Shown: positions 1 to 8,059 of the stretch, one piece after another
How positions within the stretch are numbered: position 1 is the stretch's first letter
Layout: every line of letters begins with the position of its first letter
From: Ciceribacter sichuanensis
GTDB taxonomy: Bacteria; Pseudomonadota; Alphaproteobacteria; Rhizobiales; Rhizobiaceae
NCBI RefSeq assembly: GCF_024055605.1
Contig: NZ_JAMXLX010000001.1
Coordinates: forward strand, 682,001-746,000
DNA: 64,000 bases
Reading direction: 5' to 3'
Program-made: the position numbers and the translations under genes
Notes under the pieces: generated by a model
The model's database searches: none
What the model was told of the DNA's origin: nothing
What the model saw: only the letters and a program-made list of their open reading frames with translations

Positions 1-282
1 GGGGAGAACAATATCGTCGCCCGCGCCGGCGGGGAAGAATTCTATGCGCTGTTTCCGGGGTTGCTCATTAAGGACGCAGCGGCGATCGCGGATGACATGC
101 GCAGCGAGGTCGAGCGCTTCTGCCGTATCGATACGCTGTCGTCTGTCGCGGGAACTGTCAGCGTTGGCCTCGCCCAGTTCGATCCGGAGTTCGAAAGTCT
201 GGACGAGGCGCTGAAACGTGCCGATTCCGCCCTTTATCTCGCCAAGCGCGAGGGGCGAAACCGGCTCTGCCTAGCCGACTGA
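1..282 (+). CDS. Diguanylate cyclase (GGDEF domain), C-terminal fragment
   Basis: The reading frame is open from base 1 to the TGA at 280-282, so the gene starts outside the window. Residues 10-14 of the visible part are GGEEF, preceded by Ala-Arg-Ala, which is the active-site loop of diguanylate cyclases that make cyclic di-GMP from two GTP. The tail (Ala-Asp-Ser-Ala-Leu-Tyr-Leu-Ala-Lys) is the typical last helix of a GGDEF domain. The inhibitory RxxD site would fall on GENN here, so product inhibition at that site is unlikely. The sensory N-terminus is not visible. It converges on the ABC transporter that ends at 302. The domain call is firm; signal and localisation are unknown. Confidence 0.9.
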   Translation, partial: GENNIVARAGGEEFYALFPGLLIKDAAAIADDMRSEVERFCRIDTLSSVAGTVSVGLAQFDPEFESLDEALKRADSALYLAKREGRNRLCLAD

Positions 283-301
283 GGCGTAGAACCCGCGACC
301 G

Positions 302-2188
302 TCAGATCGCCGGCGCCTTGCGCACCACCACGCCGAGTTCGTCGCTTTCGCGCACCTGCCGCAGATGCTCTTCCGCCTGGGTCGCTTCGCGCTGGCGGTT
401 CCACATCGAGGCGTAGAGCCCGTTCTTTTCCAGAAGCGCCGAATGCGTTCCGCGTTCGGCGATCTCGCCGCCCTTGAGCACGATGATCTCGTCGGCCCCG
501 ACGACGGTCGAGAGGCGATGCGCGATCACCAGCGTCGTGCGGTTTTCCGAAACGATATCGAGCGCTGCCTGGATTTCCTGTTCGGTCGTGGTGTCGAGTG
601 CCGAGGTCGCCTCGTCGAGGATCAGGATCGGCGGCGCTTTCAGCACGGTGCGGGCGATCGCCACACGCTGCTTCTCTCCGCCGGAGAGCTTGAGCCCGCG
701 CTCACCGACCATCGTCTTGAAGCCTTCGGGCAATTCGCGAATGAAGCGGCTGATCTGCGCGATATCCGCCGCCTGTTCGATCTCTGCATCGGTGGCACTC
801 GGGCGGCCGTAGCGGATGTTGTAGGCGATGGTGTCGTTGAACAGCACGGTATCCTGCGGCACCATGCCGATCACCTTGCGCAGGCTTTGCTGGGTGACGT
901 CACGCACATCCTGGCCGTCGATGGTGATCGATCCTTGCTGGATGTCATAGAAGCGGTAGAGCAGACGCGAGATCGTCGATTTGCCCGCGCCGGAAGGGCC
1001 GACCACGGCTACCGTCTTGCCGGCCGGCACCTCGAAGGAAATGCCCTTGAGGATGGGCCGCTGCGGATCGTAGGCGAAGTGGACGTCCTTGAAGGCGATG
1101 CTGCCCTGAGCGATGGCAAGCGCCGGTGCACCGGGCTTGTCGACCACTTCCGCCTGAACTTCGAGGAGGTCGAACATCTGTTCGATGTCGGTGAGACCCT
1201 GCCGGATCTCGCGATAGACGAAGCCGATGAAGTTGAGCGGAATCGAAAGCTGCATCAGCATCGCGTTGATGAAGACGAAATCGCCGATGGTCTGCTCGCC
1301 GCGCTGCACCGCGAGCGCGGACATGACCATCATGACGGCGGTGCCGAGGCCGAAAATCACGCCCTGGCCGAAGTTGAGCCAGCCGAGCGAGGTCCAGACT
1401 TCGGTCGCGGCTTTTTCATAACGCGCCATCGACCCGTCGAACCGCTTGGCCTCCATCTCCTCGTTGCCGAAATACTTGACGGTCTCGAAGTTCAGGAGCG
1501 AGTCGATTGCCTTGGTGTTGGCGTCGGTGTCGCTGTCGTTCATCGCGCGGCGAATGTTGATGCGCCAGTCGCTGGCCTTGATGGTGAACCAGATATAGGC
1601 ACAGACGGTGATGGCTGTGACAGCAAGATACGAAAAGCCGTAGCCCCACCAGAAGATCACAGCCGTCAGCAGGAATTCGATGAGCGTCGGAACGGAATTG
1701 AGAATGGTGAAACGGACGATCGTCTCGATGCCCTTGGTGCCGCGCTCGATGATGCGCGAAAGGCCGCCGGTCTTGCGTTCCAGATGGAAGCGCAGGGAAA
1801 GCCGGTGCATGTGAACGAAGGTCTTGTAGGCAAGCTGGCGCACCGCATACTGCCCGACGCTGGCAAACAGTGCGTCACGCAGCTGGTTGAGACCGACCTG
1901 AGCGATACGGACGACGTTATAGGCGATGACGAGCACCACCGCGCCAAGCAGGAAGGCGGGCAAGAGACCGACCATGTCGAGCTTGCCGTTCAGCGCATCC
2001 GTCGCCCACTTGAAGAAGTAGGGAACGAGGATCAGCACGAATTTTGAGATGATCAGGAAAACGGTGGCCCAGACGACCCGCATCTTCAGGTCGCGGCGGT
2101 CGGCGGGCCACATATAGGGCCACAGATTGACCAGCGTACCCATTGGGTTGCTGCTGTCGGCAGAAACCGTCTTCTTCCTGTCAGCCAT
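302..2188 (-). CDS. Atm1-type ABC exporter (fused permease/ATPase)
   Basis: A half-transporter of 628 residues with six predicted membrane helices in roughly residues 35-330 and one nucleotide-binding domain. Walker A (GPSGAGKST) lies near residue 396, the LSGGEKQRVA signature near 500 and Walker B plus D-loop (LILDEATSALD) near 517. Length and the N-terminal region match the Atm1/ABCB7/HMT1 class. In bacteria that class exports glutathione-related compounds and metal conjugates and, in mitochondria, supports cytosolic Fe-S assembly. The molecule would act as a homodimer in the inner membrane. The substrate cannot be read from sequence. It lies 114 bp downstream of the LysM gene on the same strand, with a strong terminator between them, so it is probably transcribed separately. 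Confidence 0.92.
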   Translation of the reverse strand: MADRKKTVSADSSNPMGTLVNLWPYMWPADRRDLKMRVVWATVFLIISKFVLILVPYFFKWATDALNGKLDMVGLLPAFLLGAVVLVIAYNVVRIAQVGLNQLRDALFASVGQYAVRQLAYKTFVHMHRLSLRFHLERKTGGLSRIIERGTKGIETIVRFTILNSVPTLIEFLLTAVIFWWGYGFSYLAVTAITVCAYIWFTIKASDWRINIRRAMNDSDTDANTKAIDSLLNFETVKYFGNEEMEAKRFDGSMARYEKAATEVWTSLGWLNFGQGVIFGLGTAVMMVMSALAVQRGEQTIGDFVFINAMLMQLSIPLNFIGFVYREIRQGLTDIEQMFDLLEVQAEVVDKPGAPALAIAQGSIAFKDVHFAYDPQRPILKGISFEVPAGKTVAVVGPSGAGKSTISRLLYRFYDIQQGSITIDGQDVRDVTQQSLRKVIGMVPQDTVLFNDTIAYNIRYGRPSATDAEIEQAADIAQISRFIRELPEGFKTMVGERGLKLSGGEKQRVAIARTVLKAPPILILDEATSALDTTTEQEIQAALDIVSENRTTLVIAHRLSTVVGADEIIVLKGGEIAERGTHSALLEKNGLYASMWNRQREATQAEEHLRQVRESDELGVVVRKAPAI

Positions 2189-2221
2189 GAATGCCGGCCC
2201 CGTCCTTGCGCAAACGATAAA

Positions 2222-2250
2222 AGGCGGCGGTCCCGACCGGACCGCCGCCT
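2222..2250 (-). terminator. Intrinsic terminator behind the LysM gene
   Basis: A perfect 12-bp GC-rich stem (2222-2233 with 2239-2250) closes a 5-nt loop. On the minus strand it is followed by TTTATCGTTT. It sits between the LysM gene ending at 2303 and the ABC transporter starting at 2188. Confidence 0.8.
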
Positions 2251-2302
2251 CTCGGCAAATAGGATCTAGCCCCGGCTAATGCAATGGGCGTTTTTCTGAT
2301 CG

Positions 2303-4270
2303 TCAGTTCAGCTTTTCGCCATGCAGTCTCTTGCGGTGCAGTTCTTCCGCATTCGGCAGTGCTTCGTTCGGGACGGAAAAAATCTGGCCCGGTTCGATCC
2401 TGTCCGGATTGGCGATGTCTTTGGCGTTCGCCAGATAGATCGTCGTGTAGCGGACGCCCTGACCATAGACGCGGCGGGAGATCTGCCAAAGCGTATCGCC
2501 ACGCCGGATGATGACGCTGTTGCGGCTTTCCTGTAGCGGAGCCTGCGTGATCGTTTTCGGTTCGGCGATCGCTGTCTCGGTCGACGGGCTCTGCTCCTGA
2601 ACGGCAACGGCAGGCGTGGGCGCTGCCGGTGCAAGAATTGCGTCGATCAGGCTGGCAAGCTGTGGCAGGGCGGTGCCCATTGTCTTGACGTCGCCGGCCG
2701 GAACCGCACGCAGCGCAGAAAGTGCGGTCTTGGCTCCACCTGCGGCCTGCGAAATGAAGTCGATCAGTGCCTGACCCGTCGATGACGGCAGGCGGAAGTC
2801 AGCGATGGACTGGAGACCGATTTCCGTTGCGGAGCGGGCGGCGGCCAGTTCCTCGATCGCGGGCGACTTGCCGTCAGCGTAGAGACCCTTGAGGATGGCG
2901 AAAGCCTTGGTCAGTGCATCGCGCTGCTTTTCGAAGGCGGCCTGTTCCAGAGGAACGAGGGCACCGGCTTCGCCGGAGGCCTGCGCAACGACCGAGACCT
3001 GATCGCCGGCCGGGCGGTCGAACGGTACGGAGGCCTTCACCTTGACGTTGCCGTTCTCGTCCAGCAGTTCGACGGTGATGACATGGCCGCCGACCGGCAG
3101 GTCGATGATGCCTTCGACCACGAAATGGCCGGTTGCGTCCGTCTTGGTTTCTCCGATCCGCGTTTCGTCCGCCAGCGCACGCACGGTGCTTGCTGCAGGC
3201 GCTTCGCCGGCGACGAAGATACGCTTGCCCTCGATTTCCACGGCGCTGACCTGGATTTCGGCCTTCACGGCAGGGGCGGCCGGCGTTGCGGGCGCGGAAG
3301 TCGCGCCATTGTCGGTCGTAGCCGTTGCTGTTTCCGCTGCAACGCGGCTCTGTTTGGCGTCGGAATTCACTGTTTCAGGCAGGGTAATCATGCGGCTCGC
3401 TTCGCCGGGCTTGGTGACCATGGCCAGCAGCTTGCCGTCAGCCGAGTTGGGCACCGATATGGTCGCCATCTCTTCGGATGTGGCGGTCTTGCCGTCCTTG
3501 CCGGTGACGCGTAGCGCCAGCACGTGATCGCCGGGCGGCAGCGGCTGGTCCAGAACAGCCACGAAATCGCCGTTCGGCTCGACCTGTACCGAGGTCACGG
3601 TCTTGTCGCCGTTGACAATGTCGAGCTTGGCACCGGGTTCGGCGCTACCGGCAATCACCGTCGAGCCATCGGGCTCGACGCGCAGAACATCGAAGCGCGG
3701 CAGAGTCGAGGCGCTTTCGTTGGCGGGTGCCGGGGGCGCTGCTTCCGTTGCGAGGTCGGCCGGGGCGGGGGTGCCCTGCAGGGCGTGCTCTATCGGTCCC
3801 AGAAGGGTGCTGGCTGCAGACGGATCCTGCGGAAGCGCTTCGAGCAGCGCCAGCGCCTTGGCGGCATTGTCGCGAGCGCTCGTCAGCGCATCGATGGCTG
3901 ATGTGTCGGGCAATTGCGGAATTTCAAGCGCCGAAAGAGCCGAGAGCGCGGTCTGCGCGGCTGACTTCGCCGACGTGAAAGCCTCGACCGCCGGTGTCTT
4001 TCCATCGGCGAACAGGGCCGACAGGCCTTGAACGGCGGTCGTCGCATCTGCCTTCAGACGATCCATCTTCTCGGCTGCGGACTTGCCGGCTTCGGCAAGC
4101 GTCGTTTCCGCCTTCGCTGCCGTATCCTTGGTTGTGTCGGCTGCCGTCGTCGTCGGCTTCTCGGCTTCCTTGCCGGTCTCGGAAATCCGCGGCAATACGA
4201 AGAACACCATCAGCAGAGTCGCGACGCCCAGCACCAACAAAGCGACCCATCCGGTGCGGTTTTTCATCAT
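2303..4270 (-). CDS. Membrane-anchored LysM protein with Ig-like domains
   Basis: A 655-residue protein. Residues 9-27 form one membrane helix or uncleaved signal anchor; the rest is probably periplasmic. Residues 30-80 are a Thr/Ala/Lys-rich linker. Residues 80-165 form an Ala-rich helical segment, 190-275 and 337-425 look like two Ig-like beta domains, 457-546 is a second helical segment similar to the first, and 585-633 is a LysM domain (RRGDTLWQISRRVYG) that would bind peptidoglycan. The two helical segments share (L)(F/Y)ADGK(T/S)PA(V/I)E, so the protein contains an internal duplication in mirror order. Homologues in Rhizobiaceae are generally named only for the LysM domain. Likely role: cell-wall-bound structural or adaptor protein; function is inferred. 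The gene diverges from the LOG gene. Confidence 0.85.
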   Translation of the reverse strand: MMKNRTGWVALLVLGVATLLMVFFVLPRISETGKEAEKPTTTAADTTKDTAAKAETTLAEAGKSAAEKMDRLKADATTAVQGLSALFADGKTPAVEAFTSAKSAAQTALSALSALEIPQLPDTSAIDALTSARDNAAKALALLEALPQDPSAASTLLGPIEHALQGTPAPADLATEAAPPAPANESASTLPRFDVLRVEPDGSTVIAGSAEPGAKLDIVNGDKTVTSVQVEPNGDFVAVLDQPLPPGDHVLALRVTGKDGKTATSEEMATISVPNSADGKLLAMVTKPGEASRMITLPETVNSDAKQSRVAAETATATTDNGATSAPATPAAPAVKAEIQVSAVEIEGKRIFVAGEAPAASTVRALADETRIGETKTDATGHFVVEGIIDLPVGGHVITVELLDENGNVKVKASVPFDRPAGDQVSVVAQASGEAGALVPLEQAAFEKQRDALTKAFAILKGLYADGKSPAIEELAAARSATEIGLQSIADFRLPSSTGQALIDFISQAAGGAKTALSALRAVPAGDVKTMGTALPQLASLIDAILAPAAPTPAVAVQEQSPSTETAIAEPKTITQAPLQESRNSVIIRRGDTLWQISRRVYGQGVRYTTIYLANAKDIANPDRIEPGQIFSVPNEALPNAEELHRKRLHGEKLN

Positions 4271-4425
4271 TCTTTCTCTCCGGGCGGATAAACCGCCATG
4301 ACCCCAAGGAAATTGCTAGCCTCATCTGACCGTTTTCACAAGCGTTCTCAAGGGATTCCGGGTTTCCGCGCACCGCTTTCCGTCTATTTTGTTGACCTCG
4401 CGCGCCCTGCATAGTTTTTTGGGGC

Positions 4426-5046
4426 ATGAACGAAAACAATTTTCCGATTCGATCCGTCTGCGTCTACTGCGGCTCACAGCCTGGACGCGATCCCGCTTAC
4501 ATTGCTGCTGGCCGTGCGCTTGGCCGCTCCATCGCCACACACGGGATGCGCCTCGTCTATGGCGGCGGCACCAAGGGTATCATGGGGGCGGTTGCAAGCG
4601 GCGTTCTTTCGAACGGCGGCAAGGTGACCGGGATCATCCCGGATTTCCTCGTCGACATGGAGGCGACACGCCATTCCCTCGGTCAGCTCGACGACCTGAT
4701 TATCACGCCGGACATGCATGCGCGCAAGCATGCGATGTTCGAGCGCGCCGATGCCTTCGTGACGCTTCCGGGCGGTATCGGAACGCTTGAGGAGATCGTC
4801 GAGATCATGACCTGGGCCCAGCTCGGACGCCATGAGAAGCCGATGGTCTTCGTCAACGTCAACGGCTTCTGGGACCCCATGCTGGAGCTGATCCGCCACA
4901 TGCGCGATCAGGGCTTCATCCACACCGGGCATCGCGTACAGCCGCTCGTCATCGCAGATGTCGAGGAAGTCGTGCCGACAATCCTCGACAGGCTTGAGGC
5001 TGCCGGCAGAAACGCTGGTTCCGGCGAAGTTATTTCCAAGCTGTAA
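4426..5046 (+). CDS. LOG family protein (cytokinin riboside 5'-monophosphate phosphoribohydrolase)
   Basis: 206 residues with the two signatures of the TIGR00730/LOG family: GGGTKGIMGAVA near residues 46-57 and PGGIGTLEEIVE near 115-126. These form the nucleotide-binding and catalytic loop (Arg and Glu). LOG enzymes split N6-modified AMP into a free cytokinin base and ribose 5-phosphate; many bacterial members instead act on AMP or on pyrimidine/purine monophosphates. They are soluble dimers in the cytoplasm. Start: the ATG at 4426 follows GGGGC, a modest ribosome site. It faces rarD convergently, only 15 bp away. Physiological substrate is not decidable from sequence; in a plant-associated rhizobial lineage a cytokinin role is possible but unproven. 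Confidence 0.88.
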   Translation: MNENNFPIRSVCVYCGSQPGRDPAYIAAGRALGRSIATHGMRLVYGGGTKGIMGAVASGVLSNGGKVTGIIPDFLVDMEATRHSLGQLDDLIITPDMHARKHAMFERADAFVTLPGGIGTLEEIVEIMTWAQLGRHEKPMVFVNVNGFWDPMLELIRHMRDQGFIHTGHRVQPLVIADVEEVVPTILDRLEAAGRNAGSGEVISKL

Positions 5047-5052
5047 GGCAAG

Positions 5053-5072
5053 GCCGGCGCGTCAGCGCCGGC
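5053..5072. terminator. Hairpin shared by convergent LOG gene and rarD
   Basis: A perfect 8-bp GCCGGCGC/GCGCCGGC stem with a GTCA loop lies between the two convergent stop codons and overlaps the end of rarD. There is no clear U-run, so it is a plausible rather than strong terminator. Confidence 0.4.
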
Positions 5073-5970
5073 GGTAATCCCGGATCATCGGCAGGGAGTA
5101 GAGCACGAGCGCTGCCCAGATCAGCGGGAAGGCGACTGTGCGTGCCGTGCCCAGCGGTTCCTTGAACAGGAAGACGGCAATCAGGAAGATCATCGTCGGT
5201 GCGATGTACTGCATGATGCCGATGGTCGAAAGCCTGAGCAGCTTCGCGCCGTTCGCATAGATGATCAGCGGGCAGGCGGTGACGAGACCGCTCGAAAGCA
5301 GCAGTATCGTGTCTGTCGAGCTGGTCGTGAAGAAATGGCTCTGGCCGGAAACGCCGAGATAGATCATGTAGGCGAGCGCCGGTAGGCTGAGCAGCAGCAC
5401 TTCCAGCAGAAAGCCCTGATTGGGGCCGATCGGCAGCGTCTTGCGGAAGAAGGCATAGAAACCCCAGGTCACTGTCAAGCCGAGCGAGACCCATGGAAGC
5501 GTTCCGGCTTCGACTGTCAGGATCGTTACCGCGATTGCCGCCAGCGCGATTGCCGCGATCTGGGTGGGCTTCAGTTTTTCCTTGAGCAACACCGCTCCGA
5601 GAAACACGGAGAACAGTGGATTGATGAAATAGCCGAGCGCGGTGTCGAGGGCGCGGCCCGCGCCGATTGCCCAGACGTAGAGGCCCCAGTTGATGCTGAT
5701 CAGCGTCGCCGTGACCGCCGCCATCAGGATGATGCGCGGCGAGCGAAGGGCCGCTTTCAGATCATCGGTCCGCCGGAGGATGAGAAGCACGCCGGCAGCG
5801 ATCGGAACGGACCAGATGACCCGGTGCGCTATCACCTCCGTTGGCGGGATGTGAGCGACGGCTTTCATGAACAGGGGCAGGAAGCCCCAGATGACATAGG
5901 CCGTCAGCGCGAAGGCGAAGCCCCGCGCACTATCTTCATTCTTCATTGCCGGAGCAACAGGGTCCGTCAT
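5062..5970 (-). CDS. rarD: RarD-type permease of the drug/metabolite (EamA) superfamily
   Basis: 302 residues with about ten hydrophobic helices in two EamA repeats. The stretch from residue ~18 (FAFALTAYVIWGFLPLFMK) is typical of RarD (TIGR00688), as is the INWGLYVWAIGAGRALDTAL region near residues 90-115. RarD was named for a chloramphenicol-sensitivity gene; its true substrate is unknown. It is an inner-membrane carrier. The ATG at 5970 is the only convincing start. Upstream lies a 163-bp divergent region with a perfect 18-bp palindrome. The family name is well supported; substrate is open. Confidence 0.87.
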   Translation of the reverse strand: MTDPVAPAMKNEDSARGFAFALTAYVIWGFLPLFMKAVAHIPPTEVIAHRVIWSVPIAAGVLLILRRTDDLKAALRSPRIILMAAVTATLISINWGLYVWAIGAGRALDTALGYFINPLFSVFLGAVLLKEKLKPTQIAAIALAAIAVTILTVEAGTLPWVSLGLTVTWGFYAFFRKTLPIGPNQGFLLEVLLLSLPALAYMIYLGVSGQSHFFTTSSTDTILLLSSGLVTACPLIIYANGAKLLRLSTIGIMQYIAPTMIFLIAVFLFKEPLGTARTVAFPLIWAALVLYSLPMIRDYRRR

Positions 5971-6024
5971 GGTATTTCCGCCCGAGTTTTTCTTTTTGAT
6001 CCACCCGGTTACCTGAAGGTTTGC

Positions 6025-6042
6025 GAATGAACAAATTCATTC
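6025..6042. promoter_or_regulatory. 18-bp palindrome between rarD and the methyltransferase gene
   Basis: Seven-base arms GAATGAA and TTCATTC are exact inverted copies around CAAA. The site sits in the divergent intergenic region 55 bp from the rarD start and 92 bp from the methyltransferase start. A dimeric repressor operator is the natural reading; the regulator is unknown. Confidence 0.45.
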
Positions 6043-6133
6043 CCGTGAACAATGGCTGATTGCATCTGAACCACCGGTGCGGCAGGGTGACGGGGCATTG
6101 TTGGCGAGGCAGGAGATGCTGCAGGGTTCAACC

Positions 6134-7027
6134 ATGGAACAACGGCGTCACTACGCGATACGGATGCTGGAAAAGGCCGGTGTCTCGTCGGACACCGCCT
6201 TGCTTCATGCTTTCACCCAGGTCCCCCGCGAGGATTTCGTCGGTCCACCGCCCTGGCTGGTCTCCAACCATGGCGGCTATCGTGAAGCGCCATCCGATGA
6301 TGTCGCCCTTCTCTATGATGACGTGTTGATAGCCCTTGATGCGCCGCGCGGCGTCAACAACGGCAGCCCGTCGCTGCATGCTCTGGGGATTCACGCCCTT
6401 GCGCCGAAGCCAGGCGAACGGATCTGTCACATTGGCGCTGGCACAGGCTATTACAGCGCCATCCTCGCCGAGCTCGTCGGCGCCGCCGGGCACGTCAGGG
6501 CCGTCGAATATGACGATGAACTTGCCGCCCGCGCCGAGGCCTGCCTGAGAGGGCGGGAGAATGTCGAGGTTGTCAGGGGAAACGGGCTGGAATGGCCGCG
6601 CGACGACGTCGATATCGTCTACGTCAACTTCGCCGTCGATCAGCCCGCCGGTCCATGGATCGATCGGCTGAAGCCCGGCGGTCGGCTGCTTTTTCCGCTC
6701 GGTGTGCCGATTTTCGAGAAAAGGGGCAAGGGACCGGTCTATTCCGGTATGGCAGGCTATCTCTTTATCCGACGCGAGGAGCAGGGTTATGCCGCGCGCT
6801 TCATCGAGAGCGTTTCTTTCGTCTGGGCAGAAGGCGCGCGGTTTTCCGACTGGGCAAGCCACGCGCGGCTTCGTGCGGCCTTCGGAGATAACTGGCGCGC
6901 CGTCCGCAGCCTGCGCTGGCGGCAACCGGAACAGCCCGGCGAATGGTATTCCGAAGCCGACTGGGGGCTTTCGACCCGTCCGCCAGATGGAAATATAGGC
7001 GAAGCCGTCACCGGGAAGGGCACCTAG
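6134..7027 (+). CDS. Protein-L-isoaspartate O-methyltransferase-like protein
   Basis: 297 residues from the ATG at 6134; an upstream in-frame ATG at 6116 has its AGGAG abutting the codon and is less likely. The SAM-binding motif I reads HIGAGTGYYSAILAELVG near residue 98, preceded by the PIMT-like segment VPREDFVGP near residue 32 and SPSLHALGIHALAP before motif I. PIMT enzymes methylate isoaspartyl residues for repair, using S-adenosylmethionine. The C-terminal third (from ~190) is longer than in classical Pcm (about 210 residues) and differs from it, so this is probably one of the PIMT-like methyltransferases with another substrate. It converges with the LysR gene 24 bp further on. Confidence 0.75.
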   Translation: MEQRRHYAIRMLEKAGVSSDTALLHAFTQVPREDFVGPPPWLVSNHGGYREAPSDDVALLYDDVLIALDAPRGVNNGSPSLHALGIHALAPKPGERICHIGAGTGYYSAILAELVGAAGHVRAVEYDDELAARAEACLRGRENVEVVRGNGLEWPRDDVDIVYVNFAVDQPAGPWIDRLKPGGRLLFPLGVPIFEKRGKGPVYSGMAGYLFIRREEQGYAARFIESVSFVWAEGARFSDWASHARLRAAFGDNWRAVRSLRWRQPEQPGEWYSEADWGLSTRPPDGNIGEAVTGKGT

Positions 7028-7051
7028 CGCCCGGGCCGGAAGATGCCGGCT

Positions 7052-7957
7052 TCAGGACACCCGGCCATGCTCGGAGAGAAAATCCAGCATCACGCGGATT
7101 CGTGCCGGCAGATGCCCGCCCTGGCCGACATAGACCGCATGAAAGGCCTCGCTGCGCCGGGTTCGCGGGTCATCGAGCACCTGCACCAGACGTCCGGCGG
7201 CGATATCCTCGCGCACGGTGAAGGCAGCAAGCCGCGCGAGTCCGGTGCCGCCGATTGCCAGATGCCGGAGCGCTTCGCCATCGCTGGCGCTGACGCGTCC
7301 GGCAACCGGAACGGAGACGATCCCGTCGCCCTGTGGGACATCCCAGTCGGAAAAGGCCCTGACATAGCCGAAGCCCAACCGGCAATGATGCTCCAGATCG
7401 TCGGCCGTCACAGGAATTCCGTGGCGTGCCAGATAGTCTGGGGAAGCGACGATCATCAGTTGGGTATCCCCGAGCTTGCGGGCAATCAGGCTGGAACTGG
7501 TCATCGGGCCGGCGCGGACAGCGATATCCGCCCGCTCGGCCAGAAGATCGACCACGAGGTCCGTCTGTACGATCTCCACAGAGATACCGGGATAGTCGCA
7601 AAGGAAGCGAGACAGAATACGGGAGAGCACGTGGGTGCCATAGGCGGCGCTGGTGTTGATGCGGATCAGCCCGCGCGGATTGTCGAGCGAGGCAGCACTT
7701 CGCTCGGCCTCGTCCATATCCGCGAGGATGCGCACGGAACGCTCGTAGAAGGCACGGCCTTCCGGTGTCAGCAGCAGCTTGCGGGTCGAGCGGTTGACAA
7801 GGCGCGTGCCCAGCCGGGTTTCCAGTCGGGCAACCAGCTTGCTCACAGCCGATGGCGTCATGCGGCTGACACGGGCGGCAGCGGAAAAGCCGCCACGCTC
7901 CACCACCTGCACGAAGACTTCCATCTCTCCGGACCTGTTGATGTCCTGTCTGGCCAT
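7052..7957 (-). CDS. LysR-family transcriptional regulator
   Basis: 301 residues. The N-terminal winged helix (FVQVVERGGFSAAARVSRMT, then SAVSKLVARLETRLGTRLVNR, residues ~15-60) is canonical LTTR; the rest is a periplasmic-binding-protein-like effector domain from ~90. It belongs to the CrgA/DmlR-like subgroup, whose members often lie next to the gene they control. Here it diverges from an MFS transporter gene over a 102-bp spacer, so it probably regulates that gene and itself. The effector is unknown. ATG at 7957 gives the standard N-terminus. Confidence 0.9.
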   Translation of the reverse strand: MARQDINRSGEMEVFVQVVERGGFSAAARVSRMTPSAVSKLVARLETRLGTRLVNRSTRKLLLTPEGRAFYERSVRILADMDEAERSAASLDNPRGLIRINTSAAYGTHVLSRILSRFLCDYPGISVEIVQTDLVVDLLAERADIAVRAGPMTSSSLIARKLGDTQLMIVASPDYLARHGIPVTADDLEHHCRLGFGYVRAFSDWDVPQGDGIVSVPVAGRVSASDGEALRHLAIGGTGLARLAAFTVREDIAAGRLVQVLDDPRTRRSEAFHAVYVGQGGHLPARIRVMLDFLSEHGRVS

Positions 7958-8059
7958 ATTGTGAATTCATCTCATAGATATTGTTCTTCAAGGCAGACTA
8001 TTTCACTGAATATCCCTTGTCTATCTGAAGGGCTCGCTGGCATCAGAAAGGATGATCCA
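7958..8059. promoter_or_regulatory. Divergent control region of the LysR/MFS pair
   Basis: 102 AT-richer bases separate the two start codons. They include ATCT-CAT-AGAT (7969-7979), a short dyad close to the LysR start. Expected to hold back-to-back promoters and the LTTR box; the exact boxes cannot be fixed by eye. Confidence 0.4.

Noticed and set aside
365-2047. A 560-codon open frame on the plus strand opposite the ABC exporter
   Set aside because: It is antisense to an unmistakable ABC transporter, its translation is Asp/Arg/His-rich without any domain, and such mirror frames are expected in high-GC DNA.
7043-8059. An N-terminal extension of the MFS transporter reaching back across the LysR gene
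   Set aside because: That stretch is antisense to a complete LysR regulator and has no transporter sequence; the ATG at 8060 has a ribosome site and the normal family start.
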